A stretch of DNA of 8,599 nucleotides from Acidobacteriota bacterium (GCA_021799405.1 JAJZAL010000224.1:1-8599), one strand, 5' to 3'. Counted from the stretch's first letter, positions 1 to 6,778 are shown. Numbers and translations: made by a program. Notes: generated by a model from the sequence alone, not told the origin.

Positions 1-1
1 G

Positions 2-1738
2 GGCATCGAGCCTTGGGAAGCGGCTTATCCGGCGATGGCGCGCGCGATGGGCATCAATCCGGCGACCAAGAAGTATGTGCCGTTCGACCCGACCAACAAG
101 CGCTGGGCAACGAACTATTTCAATCTGGTCCTTCATCCGCTTGAAAAGCAGGGCATCGACTTCTGGTGGCTCGACTGGCAACAGCAGCCGAACACCAAGA
201 TGGCCGGCGTGAACAATACCTGGTGGCTGAACTACCTGCACTTCACCGATCAGCAGCGCGAGGGCAAGCGCCCGCTGCTCTTTCATCGCTGGGGCGGTCT
301 GGGCAATCACCGTTATGAAATAGGCTTTTCGGGTGATACCGTTTCGGTGTGGGCTTCACTCGCTTTTCAGCCATGGTTCACCGCCACCGCGGCCAATGTG
401 GGTTACGCCTACTGGAGCCACGATATCGGCGGCCACATGCCGGGCGTAGTCGATCCCGAGCTTTATACGCGGTGGGTACAATTCGGCGCCTTCAGCCCGA
501 TCCTGCGCACCCACACGACCAAGAATCCTGACGCCGAACGGCGCATCTGGGCCTATCCCGAGCCGTATGCGTCCATCCTGCGATCCACCTTCCAGCTTCG
601 CCAGGCGCTGGTGCCCTACGTCTACACCGAGGCCCGCCGCACCTTTGATACCGGCGTCGCCTTCTTCCGGCCTCTCTATTACGACTGGCCCAAAGCCAAT
701 TCCGCCTACGAGCGCAAAAACGAATATAGCTTCGGCAACGAAATGGTGGCTGCGCCGATCACCGCACCAGCCGACAAGCTTTACGGCCTGGCCGCCGAAA
801 CCGTCTGGATTCCCCCGGGCGAATGGTATGAATGGCCCACCGGCAGGCACTTCACCGGCCCGCTCACGCTGGAGCGCAGCTTTTCCATTGACCAGATTCC
901 CGTCTACGCGCGCGCCGGGGCTATTGTGCCCATGGAGCCGCAGATGCTTTACACCGGGCAGAAGCCCGTCGATCCGCTCATTCTGAACGTATGGCCTCTT
1001 AAGCCCGGCACCAGCTCCAGCTATTCAGTCTATGAGGATTCAGGCGTGTCGGTTGAATACAAGAGAGGCGAATTTGCGCGCACTCCGATTAAGGCCACCC
1101 AGAACGGCGACACGCTCCGCATCGAGATCGGCCCCGTTCAGGGCAGTTATTCCGGCATGCTTCAGAATCGATCCTATGAGCTTCGTTTGCCCGCTGACTG
1201 GCCGCCCGCCGCGGTTACGATTGATGGCCAGCCTCTGCCGCAAGGAGCGGTGGGCAAGCATGGATGGAGTTACGAGGGCAACACGCTCACCACGATCATT
1301 TCTGTACCGAGCACCAGCGTGGCGAACCAGGTGGTCGTTGAAGTCCGCCGCGCGCCGGGCCTGATCGACAACCGCGCCAAGCTGGACGGCTTCGCCGGGG
1401 CCATGACCCGACTGCGCGAGGCCTACAACGATATGCAGCAGACTTATCCGGTCAGCGCGCCGCCCGATCCTCTTGTTCTTGCCATGCAGACTGGAGACCG
1501 GCTCAGTTACCATCCCGAGAACGCCGAGCCGGAGATCGCCAACTTTCATAAGTTCATGCTTCCTGAGGCCCAGGCTGCCATGTCGGACCTCGCGCCGGCC
1601 TTTGCTCAGCAGCTCAACGTGTTCGCCAAGCGGGCTGCCAGGGTGGGGATGAGTCCTCAGCAGGTGGATGCCGAGAAAAAGCAGCGTCTTGATTTGCTCA
1701 CCCGCGCCGTCGCGATGGCGCAGGAGGCGGGCAAGTAA
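2..1738 (+). CDS. GH31 family alpha-glycosidase (alpha-glucosidase/alpha-xylosidase type), 5'-partial
   Basis: This is the C-terminal part of a glycoside hydrolase family 31 enzyme, which removes alpha-linked glucose or xylose by a retaining mechanism. The frame is open to the left edge, so the Met at 35 is internal and the N-terminal sandwich domain and first part of the barrel lie outside the window. Counting from that Met, the nucleophile Asp47 sits in WWLDWQQ and the acid/base Asp101 in GFSGDT, preceded by the family's FHRWGGLGNHRY. SHDIGGH (128-134) is another GH31 signature. The barrel ends near 200, a C-terminal beta domain follows to about 305, and a second, DUF5110-like sandwich runs to about 440. 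A further 120-residue, mostly helical tail (about 445-567) is not part of the usual GH31 core. The exact substrate and the presence of a signal peptide cannot be judged. It is the last gene of its unit, with a possible terminator hairpin after it. The family call is firm; the specificity is open. Confidence 0.95.
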   Translation, partial: GIEPWEAAYPAMARAMGINPATKKYVPFDPTNKRWATNYFNLVLHPLEKQGIDFWWLDWQQQPNTKMAGVNNTWWLNYLHFTDQQREGKRPLLFHRWGGLGNHRYEIGFSGDTVSVWASLAFQPWFTATAANVGYAYWSHDIGGHMPGVVDPELYTRWVQFGAFSPILRTHTTKNPDAERRIWAYPEPYASILRSTFQLRQALVPYVYTEARRTFDTGVAFFRPLYYDWPKANSAYERKNEYSFGNEMVAAPITAPADKLYGLAAETVWIPPGEWYEWPTGRHFTGPLTLERSFSIDQIPVYARAGAIVPMEPQMLYTGQKPVDPLILNVWPLKPGTSSSYSVYEDSGVSVEYKRGEFARTPIKATQNGDTLRIEIGPVQGSYSGMLQNRSYELRLPADWPPAAVTIDGQPLPQGAVGKHGWSYEGNTLTTIISVPSTSVANQVVVEVRRAPGLIDNRAKLDGFAGAMTRLREAYNDMQQTYPVSAPPDPLVLAMQTGDRLSYHPENAEPEIANFHKFMLPEAQAAMSDLAPAFAQQLNVFAKRAARVGMSPQQVDAEKKQRLDLLTRAVAMAQEAGK

Positions 1739-1755
1739 GGCTTTCCGGTGACAAT

Positions 1756-1813
1756 GCCAGCCGCGGCGGTCTATTACAAACGGCGGCTGGCGGCCACCAG
1801 CTCCTTCCTTTTT
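1756..1813 (+). terminator. possible terminator hairpin after the GH31 gene
   Basis: A perfect 9-base inverted repeat, GCCAGCCGC (1756-1764) and GCGGCTGGC (1783-1791), has an 18-base loop and begins 18 bases after the GH31 stop. A run of five T lies at 1809-1813, 17 bases beyond the stem, farther than in a standard intrinsic terminator. It could be a weak terminator or an RNA 3'-end stabilising hairpin. Confidence 0.4.
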
Positions 1814-1897
1814 GGGGGCGCTCTTGATTGTCTCTGCGCAGTTGCCTGCGGTCGGCCGCCGTCTTTCATGCAACCCTCTTCAGCGCTGCAACGTCCA

Positions 1898-2002
1898 ATG
1901 CGTATTGCAGTCACCGCTCTGTCTGTCAGGGCGATTCTTGCGGTCCTGTGCATCTGTTCGCCTCCTGCCTTGGGTCAATTTCCGGCATGTGAGGTGTTTT
2001 GA
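1898..2002 (+). CDS. doubtful 34-residue signal-peptide-like leader ORF overlapping the next start
   Basis: A short reading frame begins at ATG 1898 and ends with TGA at 2000-2002, sharing one base with the ATG of the following outer-membrane protein (TGATG). It encodes 34 residues with an N-terminal Arg, a hydrophobic stretch and a PPALGQ sequence that resembles a signal peptidase I site, leaving a tail of only about seven residues. No Shine-Dalgarno-like sequence precedes it. The same frame is open back to an ATG at 1748, but that longer product resembles nothing I know. It may be a leader coupling translation to the next gene, or chance. Treat it as a hypothesis. Confidence 0.2.
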   Translation: MRIAVTALSVRAILAVLCICSPPALGQFPACEVF

Positions 2003-2598
2003 TGTTGCAGAAGCTCTCATTTCTTCTCTTCCTGCTCATTGCGATTCTGGCCATTCCGGCGAACCTTCTTGCGCAAGCGGCTCCGGATCAGCGCTCCGCG
2101 CCACCGAATGCCGAGCTCTTTGGCGGCTACTCCTACATGTTTCGCCCCTACGATCACACTCAGCTCAATACCTTCAGCGGCGGAATGAACGGATGGGACG
2201 CAGCGCTAAAGGTTCCGGTGCCGATCTTTGGCTCGTGGCTGGGAATCAAGGGAGATGTCACAGGCAGCTATCGCAATGACAGCCCCAACTTCAATCCTCA
2301 CGCTTATTTCTTCCTCCTGGGCCCGCAGGTTTCGGCTCATCTTGGACTCTCGACCATCTTCCTGCACGGCCTCGTGGGCAGTTCGCATCTCAACAGTTCC
2401 GCTCTGCCCAATCTGAAGTCTGACAACACATTTGCGGTGGATGTCGGAGGCGGATTTGATATCGGCATTTCGCACGCCCTGGCCTGGCGCATTCAAGCCG
2501 ACTATTTCAATACCAATTACCAATCGACAAACGCGAACGTCCGTTCGATTGTGAACTCCAACGGGCGCTTTGTTACTGGTCCGGTATTCCGTTTCTGA
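2002..2598 (+). CDS. small outer-membrane beta-barrel protein
   Basis: The product is 198 residues starting at ATG 2002, preceded by GAGGTG (1991-1996) as ribosome binding site. An in-frame TTG one codon earlier is possible but less well spaced. Residues 1-26 form a classic Sec signal peptide: Lys near the start, a long Leu/Ile/Phe core, then an LLAQA cleavage region. The mature part has ELFGGYSYMF and then alternating polar and aromatic segments typical of transmembrane beta strands. It ends in GPVFRF, with the terminal Phe recognised by the BAM assembly machinery. This matches the eight-strand OmpA-like barrel type common in Acidobacteriota, although strand number was not calculated. There is no OmpA peptidoglycan-binding domain. 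The gene appears to stand alone, and its role (pore, adhesion or structure) cannot be read from the sequence. Confidence 0.8.
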   Translation: MLQKLSFLLFLLIAILAIPANLLAQAAPDQRSAPPNAELFGGYSYMFRPYDHTQLNTFSGGMNGWDAALKVPVPIFGSWLGIKGDVTGSYRNDSPNFNPHAYFFLLGPQVSAHLGLSTIFLHGLVGSSHLNSSALPNLKSDNTFAVDVGGGFDIGISHALAWRIQADYFNTNYQSTNANVRSIVNSNGRFVTGPVFRF

Positions 2599-2640
2599 GC
2601 GCTGCCGGTCTTTGCGGCCGCTTAGGTGGAAAAAAGAGCG

Positions 2641-2669
2641 GTGCCGGCGTCCGTCGCATCGGATATAGT
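2641..2669 (+). promoter_or_regulatory. putative sigma70-type promoter of the amidase gene
   Basis: TATAGT at 2664-2669 matches five of six bases of the -10 consensus. Seventeen bases upstream lies a poor -35 hexamer, GTGCCG (2641-2646), matching about three of six. Transcription would start near 2676, about 27 bases before the ATG. The separation suggests the amidase is not purely dependent on read-through from the outer-membrane protein gene. Confidence 0.4.
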
Positions 2670-2688
2670 TTTGCGCGAGGACACTTCG

Positions 2689-2695
2689 AAAGGAA
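2689..2695 (+). promoter_or_regulatory. ribosome binding site fixing the amidase start
   Basis: AAAGGAA precedes ATG 2703, with AGGA at 2691-2694 giving an 8-base spacing. A TTG two codons earlier (2697) lies only two bases after AGGA, too close for initiation. This decides the start at 2703. Confidence 0.6.
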
Positions 2696-2702
2696 CTTGC
2701 GC

Positions 2703-4583
2703 ATGAAACTGGATCGTCGTGCGTTTGTGGACGCCTGCGCCGGCTTGAGTCTGGCATCTCCGTTGCTGCCTGGAATCCTGTACACGCTGGCCGCGCAGGC
2801 GCAGGAATCCGTCGCAGCCAAAGGCGAGGAGTTGCCAAAAATTACGCAGGAGATGATCGAGCAGGCTGCCGTGCTCGCCGGCGTCGGTTCGTTCACAGCA
2901 GAGCAGATGAAGATGATGCTCGACGGCCTGAACGATCAGCGCGCCGCCTATGCGCCCATTCGCGCGCTGCATCTGCCCAATGCCGTTCCGCCAGCCTTTG
3001 TCTTTCATCCGCTGCCTGCGGCGAAGGCCGGGGCTAGTTGCAATGAGGCTGCCACAGCACAGAGTGTGCGCTTCAACGGCTCCGCAACTGCAAAGCCTGC
3101 CCGCATTGAAGACCTGGCCTTCGCCACTGTCACGGAACTTGCCGCGCAGCTCCGGGCCCGCAATGTCACTTCGCTGGCGCTCACCCGGATGTACATCGCC
3201 CGCCTCAAGCGCTACGACCCCAAGCTGCACTTCGTCATCACGCTGACCGAGGAGCGCGCCCTCGCGCAGGCCAGGGCCGCCGACGCCGAGATCGCCGCCG
3301 GCAAATATCGCGGCCCGCTGCACGGCATTCCCTGGGGCGCGAAAGACCTGCTTGCTGTCGAAGGCTATCCGACCACCTGGGGCGCGGGCGGCTTCGAGCA
3401 TCAGTCGTTCAACGAAGACGCGACCGTCGTTCGCCGTCTCGACGCCGCCGGAGCCGTGCTGGTGGCCAAGCTCACGCTGGGCGCGCTGGCGATGGGCGAC
3501 AAGTGGTTCGGTGGACGCACGCGCAATCCGTGGAATCCGGCGCAGGGATCGAGCGGCTCCTCGGCGGGTTCGGCCTCTGCCGTGGCCGCGGGATGCGTCG
3601 GTTTCGCCATCGGATCGGAGACCCTCGGCTCCATCAGCTCGCCGTGCACGCGCTGTGGCGTGACCGGACTGCGCCCAACCTTCGGTCTTGTGCCGCGCAC
3701 CGGAGCCATGGCGTTGAGCTGGACAATGGACAAGCTCGGCCCCATCGCGCGCTCTGTGGACGACTGTGCTCTGGTGCTCAACGTCATTCACGGTCCTGAC
3801 GGCCACGATCTCTCCGCCGTCGCAGCCGAATTCAACTGGAATCCCGGCTTCGACTGGCGCACGCTGCGCATCGGCTACCTGAAAAGCGAATTCGATCCGC
3901 CGCCTCCGCTCAAGCTGCAGGAGCCAAAATCCAATGAAACGGCGGAAGAAGGACAGAAGCGCGAAGAAGCAAATGCCGCGGCGAAAGACGAGCGCACCCG
4001 CCGCGTCTATGACCGCCGCTATGCGATGGCCGCGCTCGACAAGCTGCGCGCGATGGGTGTGCACCTGATTCCGGTTGAGCTGCCCAAGCTGCCCTGGGAC
4101 GCAATGCAGCCGCTGCTCACCGCTGAAGCCGCCGCCGCCTTCGATGAGTTGACAATGACTGGCCGCGACCGTCTGCTCACCGAGCAAGGCCCCGAGGACT
4201 GGCCCAATTTCTTCCGCATCGCCCGCTTCTATCCGGCAGTTGAGTACATCCAGGCCAACCGCGCGCGCACCCTTGCCCTGAGGCAGATGTTGGCGCTCTT
4301 TGAGCAGGTGGACATCATCGTCACTCCGAGCACTGACACGCAACTGATCGCCACCAATCTCAGCGGCCATCCCGCGCTCATTCTGCCCAACGGCTTGCGC
4401 GGAGCGGAAGCGCCCCCGCCGCCCGCCATTGACGACGGCAATCACGACGACATCGGCGGACCGGGCACGCCCGTTTCACTCACCTTCCTGGCCGGCCACT
4501 ACCAGGACGCGAAACTGGCCGCCTTTGCCGCCGCATATCAGCGCGCCACAGGGTTCAACAAGCTGCACCCCAAGCTGGATTGA
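2703..4583 (+). CDS. Tat-exported amidase (amidase signature family)
   Basis: The product is 626 residues long and belongs to the amidase signature family, which hydrolyses carboxamides with a Ser-cisSer-Lys triad. Residues 4-32 look like a twin-arginine signal: DRRAFVDACAG, a hydrophobic stretch, then LAAQAQ, so the enzyme probably acts in the periplasm. A helical region of about 100 residues comes before the catalytic domain. Lys214 lies in IPWGAKDLL. The cis-Ser is Ser286 in GSSAGSA, and the nucleophile is Ser310 in SETLGSIS, 24 residues later as in characterised members. GVTGLRPTFG and the KLGPIARSVDD segment also fit. A charged insert (about 398-436, rich in Glu, Lys, Arg and Ala) interrupts the domain. 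The protein is longer than typical amidases (450-500 residues) because of the signal, N-terminal region and insert. Export argues against a GatA role in tRNA amidation. The substrate is unknown. The gene runs tail-to-tail with the patatin gene, 49 bases apart. Confidence 0.92.
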   Translation: MKLDRRAFVDACAGLSLASPLLPGILYTLAAQAQESVAAKGEELPKITQEMIEQAAVLAGVGSFTAEQMKMMLDGLNDQRAAYAPIRALHLPNAVPPAFVFHPLPAAKAGASCNEAATAQSVRFNGSATAKPARIEDLAFATVTELAAQLRARNVTSLALTRMYIARLKRYDPKLHFVITLTEERALAQARAADAEIAAGKYRGPLHGIPWGAKDLLAVEGYPTTWGAGGFEHQSFNEDATVVRRLDAAGAVLVAKLTLGALAMGDKWFGGRTRNPWNPAQGSSGSSAGSASAVAAGCVGFAIGSETLGSISSPCTRCGVTGLRPTFGLVPRTGAMALSWTMDKLGPIARSVDDCALVLNVIHGPDGHDLSAVAAEFNWNPGFDWRTLRIGYLKSEFDPPPPLKLQEPKSNETAEEGQKREEANAAAKDERTRRVYDRRYAMAALDKLRAMGVHLIPVELPKLPWDAMQPLLTAEAAAAFDELTMTGRDRLLTEQGPEDWPNFFRIARFYPAVEYIQANRARTLALRQMLALFEQVDIIVTPSTDTQLIATNLSGHPALILPNGLRGAEAPPPPAIDDGNHDDIGGPGTPVSLTFLAGHYQDAKLAAFAAAYQRATGFNKLHPKLD

Positions 4584-4597
4584 TTGGGCGGATGGAT

Positions 4598-4628
4598 CGC
4601 GGCCGTCGGACGTCGTCAGTTGGCCGCG
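4598..4628. terminator. possible shared hairpin between convergent genes
   Basis: The 49-base gap between the amidase and patatin stop codons holds a 7-base inverted repeat, CGCGGCC (4598-4604) and GGCCGCG (4622-4628), with a 17-base loop. No T-run follows on either strand, so an intrinsic terminator is uncertain. Its position, exactly between convergent genes, is the main support. Confidence 0.3.
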
Positions 4629-4632
4629 CGCA

Positions 4633-5796
4633 TTACTGGATCGTCTTCCAGGCCGCTTTGGCCTGTGAATACCAGTCCTGTCCCAACTCAAGTTTGAGGT
4701 TTCCATTCATCCGGATGGGCTGATTGCGCACGTGATCGTCGAGCCACAATTGGGCCAGCATCTGGATGGCCAGTACCTGCTCTTGTTTCACCGCGTCCAT
4801 GGCCAGGTTGGCGAGCACGCTGAATTGGTCAACGTTCATCCCTTGCGGCAAGGTCCAGTCACCAGCGGCGTTTCGCACCGGCGAGATCATCGGACTCATG
4901 CGCACCACGCGGCTGTCAGCGGGAGCGGGCACTCCATCCTGTCCGCCGGTGAGCACGTGGACCAGGAAGCTCGCGACATCAGGTGGATCATCGACGATCG
5001 CGCTCGCCAGCTTGAGTGCGTCAGGCAGAATGCCGGGCTCCTCCCGCGTTGCGTAAAAGACTTCCGGCGGAGCGCCAGCCGGAGCGGGTGGACAGGAGAC
5101 AGTTCCCGTGCCGATGGCAAGCGCGGCGACCGCATCCGGTGCGTGTCCCAGCACGATGGCTTCGGTCACGGCGGCCAGTACCGGATTGTTGCATCCGGTG
5201 ACGGCTCCATCCCAGTAGCGCCTGGCTGGCTCGCTGGGAAACTTGGCCGGCTTGTCGAAGTAGAGCACCGGCGCGGTGGTTGACGCATGAATCGCTTCAA
5301 CCAGCCGCACCTGGGCCGCATCGCCGTTTCCCCAGGCCGCGCCCGTGGCCGGCGCGGAGCGGAAGAAGCGCGCGCAATTGCGATCGTAGTCGAAGCCGAT
5401 GATGAGCAGATGCACGGGCCGGTTGGTGTTTGCGCTGGGAATGTCAGCCGCAGCCTGGGGCAAGAGCCATTCCCCGCGCTGCGGCAGCGATGCCTGCAGG
5501 CCCTTGAACTTCACCACGGTCTTGTATTTGGGCGTATAGGGCAAATGAAATTTTTCGACGAAGATGCTCTTGCGCTTTTCAAGGCTCAGAAAGAAAGCGA
5601 GCGTTTGGCTGAGTGGCATGTTCTCCACCAGGCAGCCGAGAACGATGCTGCCGCCGGAGTTAGCGGCCACGAGGTCGAAGTGGCGCAGCACCTCGTGCCC
5701 GGTCGCGTCGGCGCCGTAGATATCCATCAGGGCCATCACCTGAATCAGCGCCCAGGTGCCGCCTCCGTCCAGAGACAGAATCCTGAACTTTGCCAT
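4633..5796 (-). CDS. patatin-like lipid acyl hydrolase
   Basis: The product is 387 residues, starting at the ATG at 5796-5794 with a near-perfect Shine-Dalgarno sequence just upstream. The frame stays open 54 codons farther up, but that part lacks family character and includes the ribosome binding site. The protein begins directly with the patatin fold: oxyanion-hole DGGG at 10-13, nucleophile elbow AANSGGS with Ser47, and catalytic Asp196 in WDGAVTGCNNP. Patatins use a Ser-Asp dyad to cleave acyl chains from phospholipids or other lipids. Two motif changes stand out: the usual GxSxG begins with Ala (A-N-S-G-G), and the DGGG is followed by Thr-Trp-Ala rather than the common Arg-Gly. No signal peptide or membrane segment is visible, so it is probably cytosolic. 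After Asp196 come about 190 residues, including a helical tail, with no domain I recognise. No cyclase, nuclease or other defence partner lies beside it, so a CBASS-type effector role has no support here. Confidence 0.85.
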   Translation of the reverse strand: MAKFRILSLDGGGTWALIQVMALMDIYGADATGHEVLRHFDLVAANSGGSIVLGCLVENMPLSQTLAFFLSLEKRKSIFVEKFHLPYTPKYKTVVKFKGLQASLPQRGEWLLPQAAADIPSANTNRPVHLLIIGFDYDRNCARFFRSAPATGAAWGNGDAAQVRLVEAIHASTTAPVLYFDKPAKFPSEPARRYWDGAVTGCNNPVLAAVTEAIVLGHAPDAVAALAIGTGTVSCPPAPAGAPPEVFYATREEPGILPDALKLASAIVDDPPDVASFLVHVLTGGQDGVPAPADSRVVRMSPMISPVRNAAGDWTLPQGMNVDQFSVLANLAMDAVKQEQVLAIQMLAQLWLDDHVRNQPIRMNGNLKLELGQDWYSQAKAAWKTIQ

Positions 5797-5800
5797 TGCC

Positions 5801-5807
5801 CCTCCTT
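5801..5807 (-). promoter_or_regulatory. strong ribosome binding site fixing the patatin start
   Basis: Read on the minus strand, AAGGAGG lies four bases before the ATG at 5796-5794. It matches the anti-Shine-Dalgarno sequence in full and singles out this Met from the longer open frame that starts at 5958. Confidence 0.75.
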
Positions 5808-5824
5808 CTTTGCTGCGTCCCCAT

Positions 5825-5844
5825 GCAGACGAAATCTTGTCTGC
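5825..5844. repeat. imperfect 20-base palindrome upstream of the patatin gene
   Basis: GCAGAC (5825-5830) and GTCTGC (5839-5844) are perfect inverted arms around an 8-base centre. Across all 20 positions, 16 are self-complementary. It lies 28 bases upstream of the patatin start codon, so it could be an operator or a 5'-leader hairpin for that gene. No matching regulator is visible in the window. Confidence 0.35.
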
Positions 5845-5862
5845 TTTGTACCACAGGACGAG

Positions 5863-5872
5863 TGATCGATCA
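5863..5872. repeat. perfect 10-base palindrome in the divergent patatin/ABC region
   Basis: TGATCGATCA is fully self-complementary and sits in the shared upstream region of two divergent genes. Ten bases is short, and such a sequence can arise by chance, so an operator role is speculative. Confidence 0.25.
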
Positions 5873-5926
5873 GCAAATCCCCAGATATGCTTCAGGTCCG
5901 AGTTCGGCAGCACGGCTCCAATGCGA

Positions 5927-5932
5927 TAGCAT
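5927..5932 (+). promoter_or_regulatory. possible leaderless -10 element of the ABC ATPase gene
   Basis: TAGCAT fits the TANNNT form of a -10 element and ends six bases before ATG 5939, so transcription would start at or next to the start codon. No Shine-Dalgarno-like sequence lies before this ATG, which fits a leaderless mRNA. No convincing -35 hexamer is seen. Confidence 0.3.
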
Positions 5933-5938
5933 CCGTTC

Positions 5939-6778
5939 ATGGCTATGGTTGAGGTCAAGTCGGTTTGGAAGAGCTATCCGCGCCGCGCAGGCCTGCATAC
6001 TGAGATGCACGCCGTCGTCGCAGACGTCTCGCTCTCAATCGAAGCCGGCGAAACGATGGGCCTGGTGGGCGAGTCCGGTTCGGGCAAGACCACTCTGGCG
6101 CGCATGATTCTGGGGCTCACCGAGCCAAGCCGCGGCAGCATCGTTGTGGACGGCATCGACGTAGCCCGCGCCTCGTCGGCCGATCTGCGCCGCCTGCGCC
6201 GGCAGATGCAGCCGGTCTTCCAGGACCCGTATGCCGCGCTCAACCCACGCATGAATGTTCTCCAGATTGTCACGGAGCCGCTGCTCATTCATCGCAGCGC
6301 GGCCGGACTGAACGCTGGAACTGGCCTCGGCAAGCGCCGCGCCGCGCTCCGCGGCCGCGCCGTCGAACTGCTCGGCTCTGTCGGCCTCGACGCATCCGCC
6401 CTGCCGCGCTATCCCCACGAGTTCTCCGGCGGGCAGCGGCAGCGCATCAACATTGCCCGCGCCCTCGCGCTCCAGCCGCGGTTGCTTATTCTCGATGAGC
6501 CTGTCTCCGCGCTGGATGTGAGCGTGGGTGCCCAGATCGTGAACCTGCTGCGCCGCCTGCAGCGCGAGCATGGCCTCACCTATCTGTTCATCTCTCATTC
6601 CATGCCGCTGGTCCGCTACCTGAGTACGCGCATTGCCGTCATGGAACGCGGCAGGCTGGTGGAAACCGGCGAGGCCGAAGCCCTCTGCGCACATCCCGCG
6701 CAGCCGTATACGCGCCAATTGCTCGCCGCTACACCGGAGCTGCCCAGCGCGGCGGGCGGGCCTGGCGTAGCCGTTTAG
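5939..6778 (+). CDS. ABC transporter ATP-binding protein, oligopeptide/nickel (Opp/Dpp/Nik) type
   Basis: The product is 279 residues and carries the complete set of ABC ATPase motifs: Walker A GESGSGKT (44-51, Lys50), Q-loop Gln95 in VFQDPYAALNP, signature SGGQR (163-167), Walker B LLILDEP (182-188, Glu187) and H-loop His220. The VFQDPYAALNPRM and HPAQPYTRQLLAATPE segments are typical of the DppF/OppF/NikE group, which powers import of peptides or nickel together with a second ATPase, two permeases and a binding protein. None of those partners is in the window, so it looks like an orphan subunit. It is shorter than most DppF/OppF proteins because it stops soon after the HPxxPYT motif. The usual Asp after the H-loop His is Ser here. 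A second Met lies two codons in (5945) and could be the start. The 3' end overlaps the convergent peptidase gene by four bases. ATPase identity is firm; the substrate is inferred from the family. Confidence 0.9.
   Translation: MAMVEVKSVWKSYPRRAGLHTEMHAVVADVSLSIEAGETMGLVGESGSGKTTLARMILGLTEPSRGSIVVDGIDVARASSADLRRLRRQMQPVFQDPYAALNPRMNVLQIVTEPLLIHRSAAGLNAGTGLGKRRAALRGRAVELLGSVGLDASALPRYPHEFSGGQRQRINIARALALQPRLLILDEPVSALDVSVGAQIVNLLRRLQREHGLTYLFISHSMPLVRYLSTRIAVMERGRLVETGEAEALCAHPAQPYTRQLLAATPELPSAAGGPGVAV

Noticed and set aside
1040..1873. 277-codon minus-strand frame opposite the GH31 gene
   Set aside because: It overlaps the conserved GH31 coding region and its translation has no family character or plausible start signal.
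2618..2641. Short hairpin (CCGCT/AGCGG) after the outer-membrane protein gene as terminator
   Set aside because: The stem is only five bases with a 14-base loop and no T-run follows on the plus strand, so it does not meet a reasonable terminator standard.
2622..4445. 607-codon open frame on the minus strand opposite the amidase gene
   Set aside because: It lies almost fully antisense to a well-supported amidase. Its translation is low-complexity, rich in Arg, Gly, Ala and His, with no recognised domain. GC-rich codon use on the plus strand commonly leaves such frames free of stops.
4633..5796. Patatin as an effector of a CBASS-type defence system
   Set aside because: No nucleotidyltransferase, ubiquitin-like processing gene or other defence component lies next to it; the neighbours are an amidase and an ABC ATPase.
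5287..5865. 192-codon plus-strand frame opposite the patatin gene
   Set aside because: It is antisense to the conserved patatin core, including the Ser and Asp catalytic motifs, and its translation is unrecognisable.
5797..5958. 54-codon N-terminal extension of the patatin frame
   Set aside because: It contains the near-perfect ribosome binding site for the inner Met and shows no signal peptide or family sequence, so the shorter start is preferred.
6035..6718. 227-codon minus-strand frame opposite the ABC ATPase
   Set aside because: It is antisense to intact ABC motifs and has no domain of its own; it is a frame shadow.
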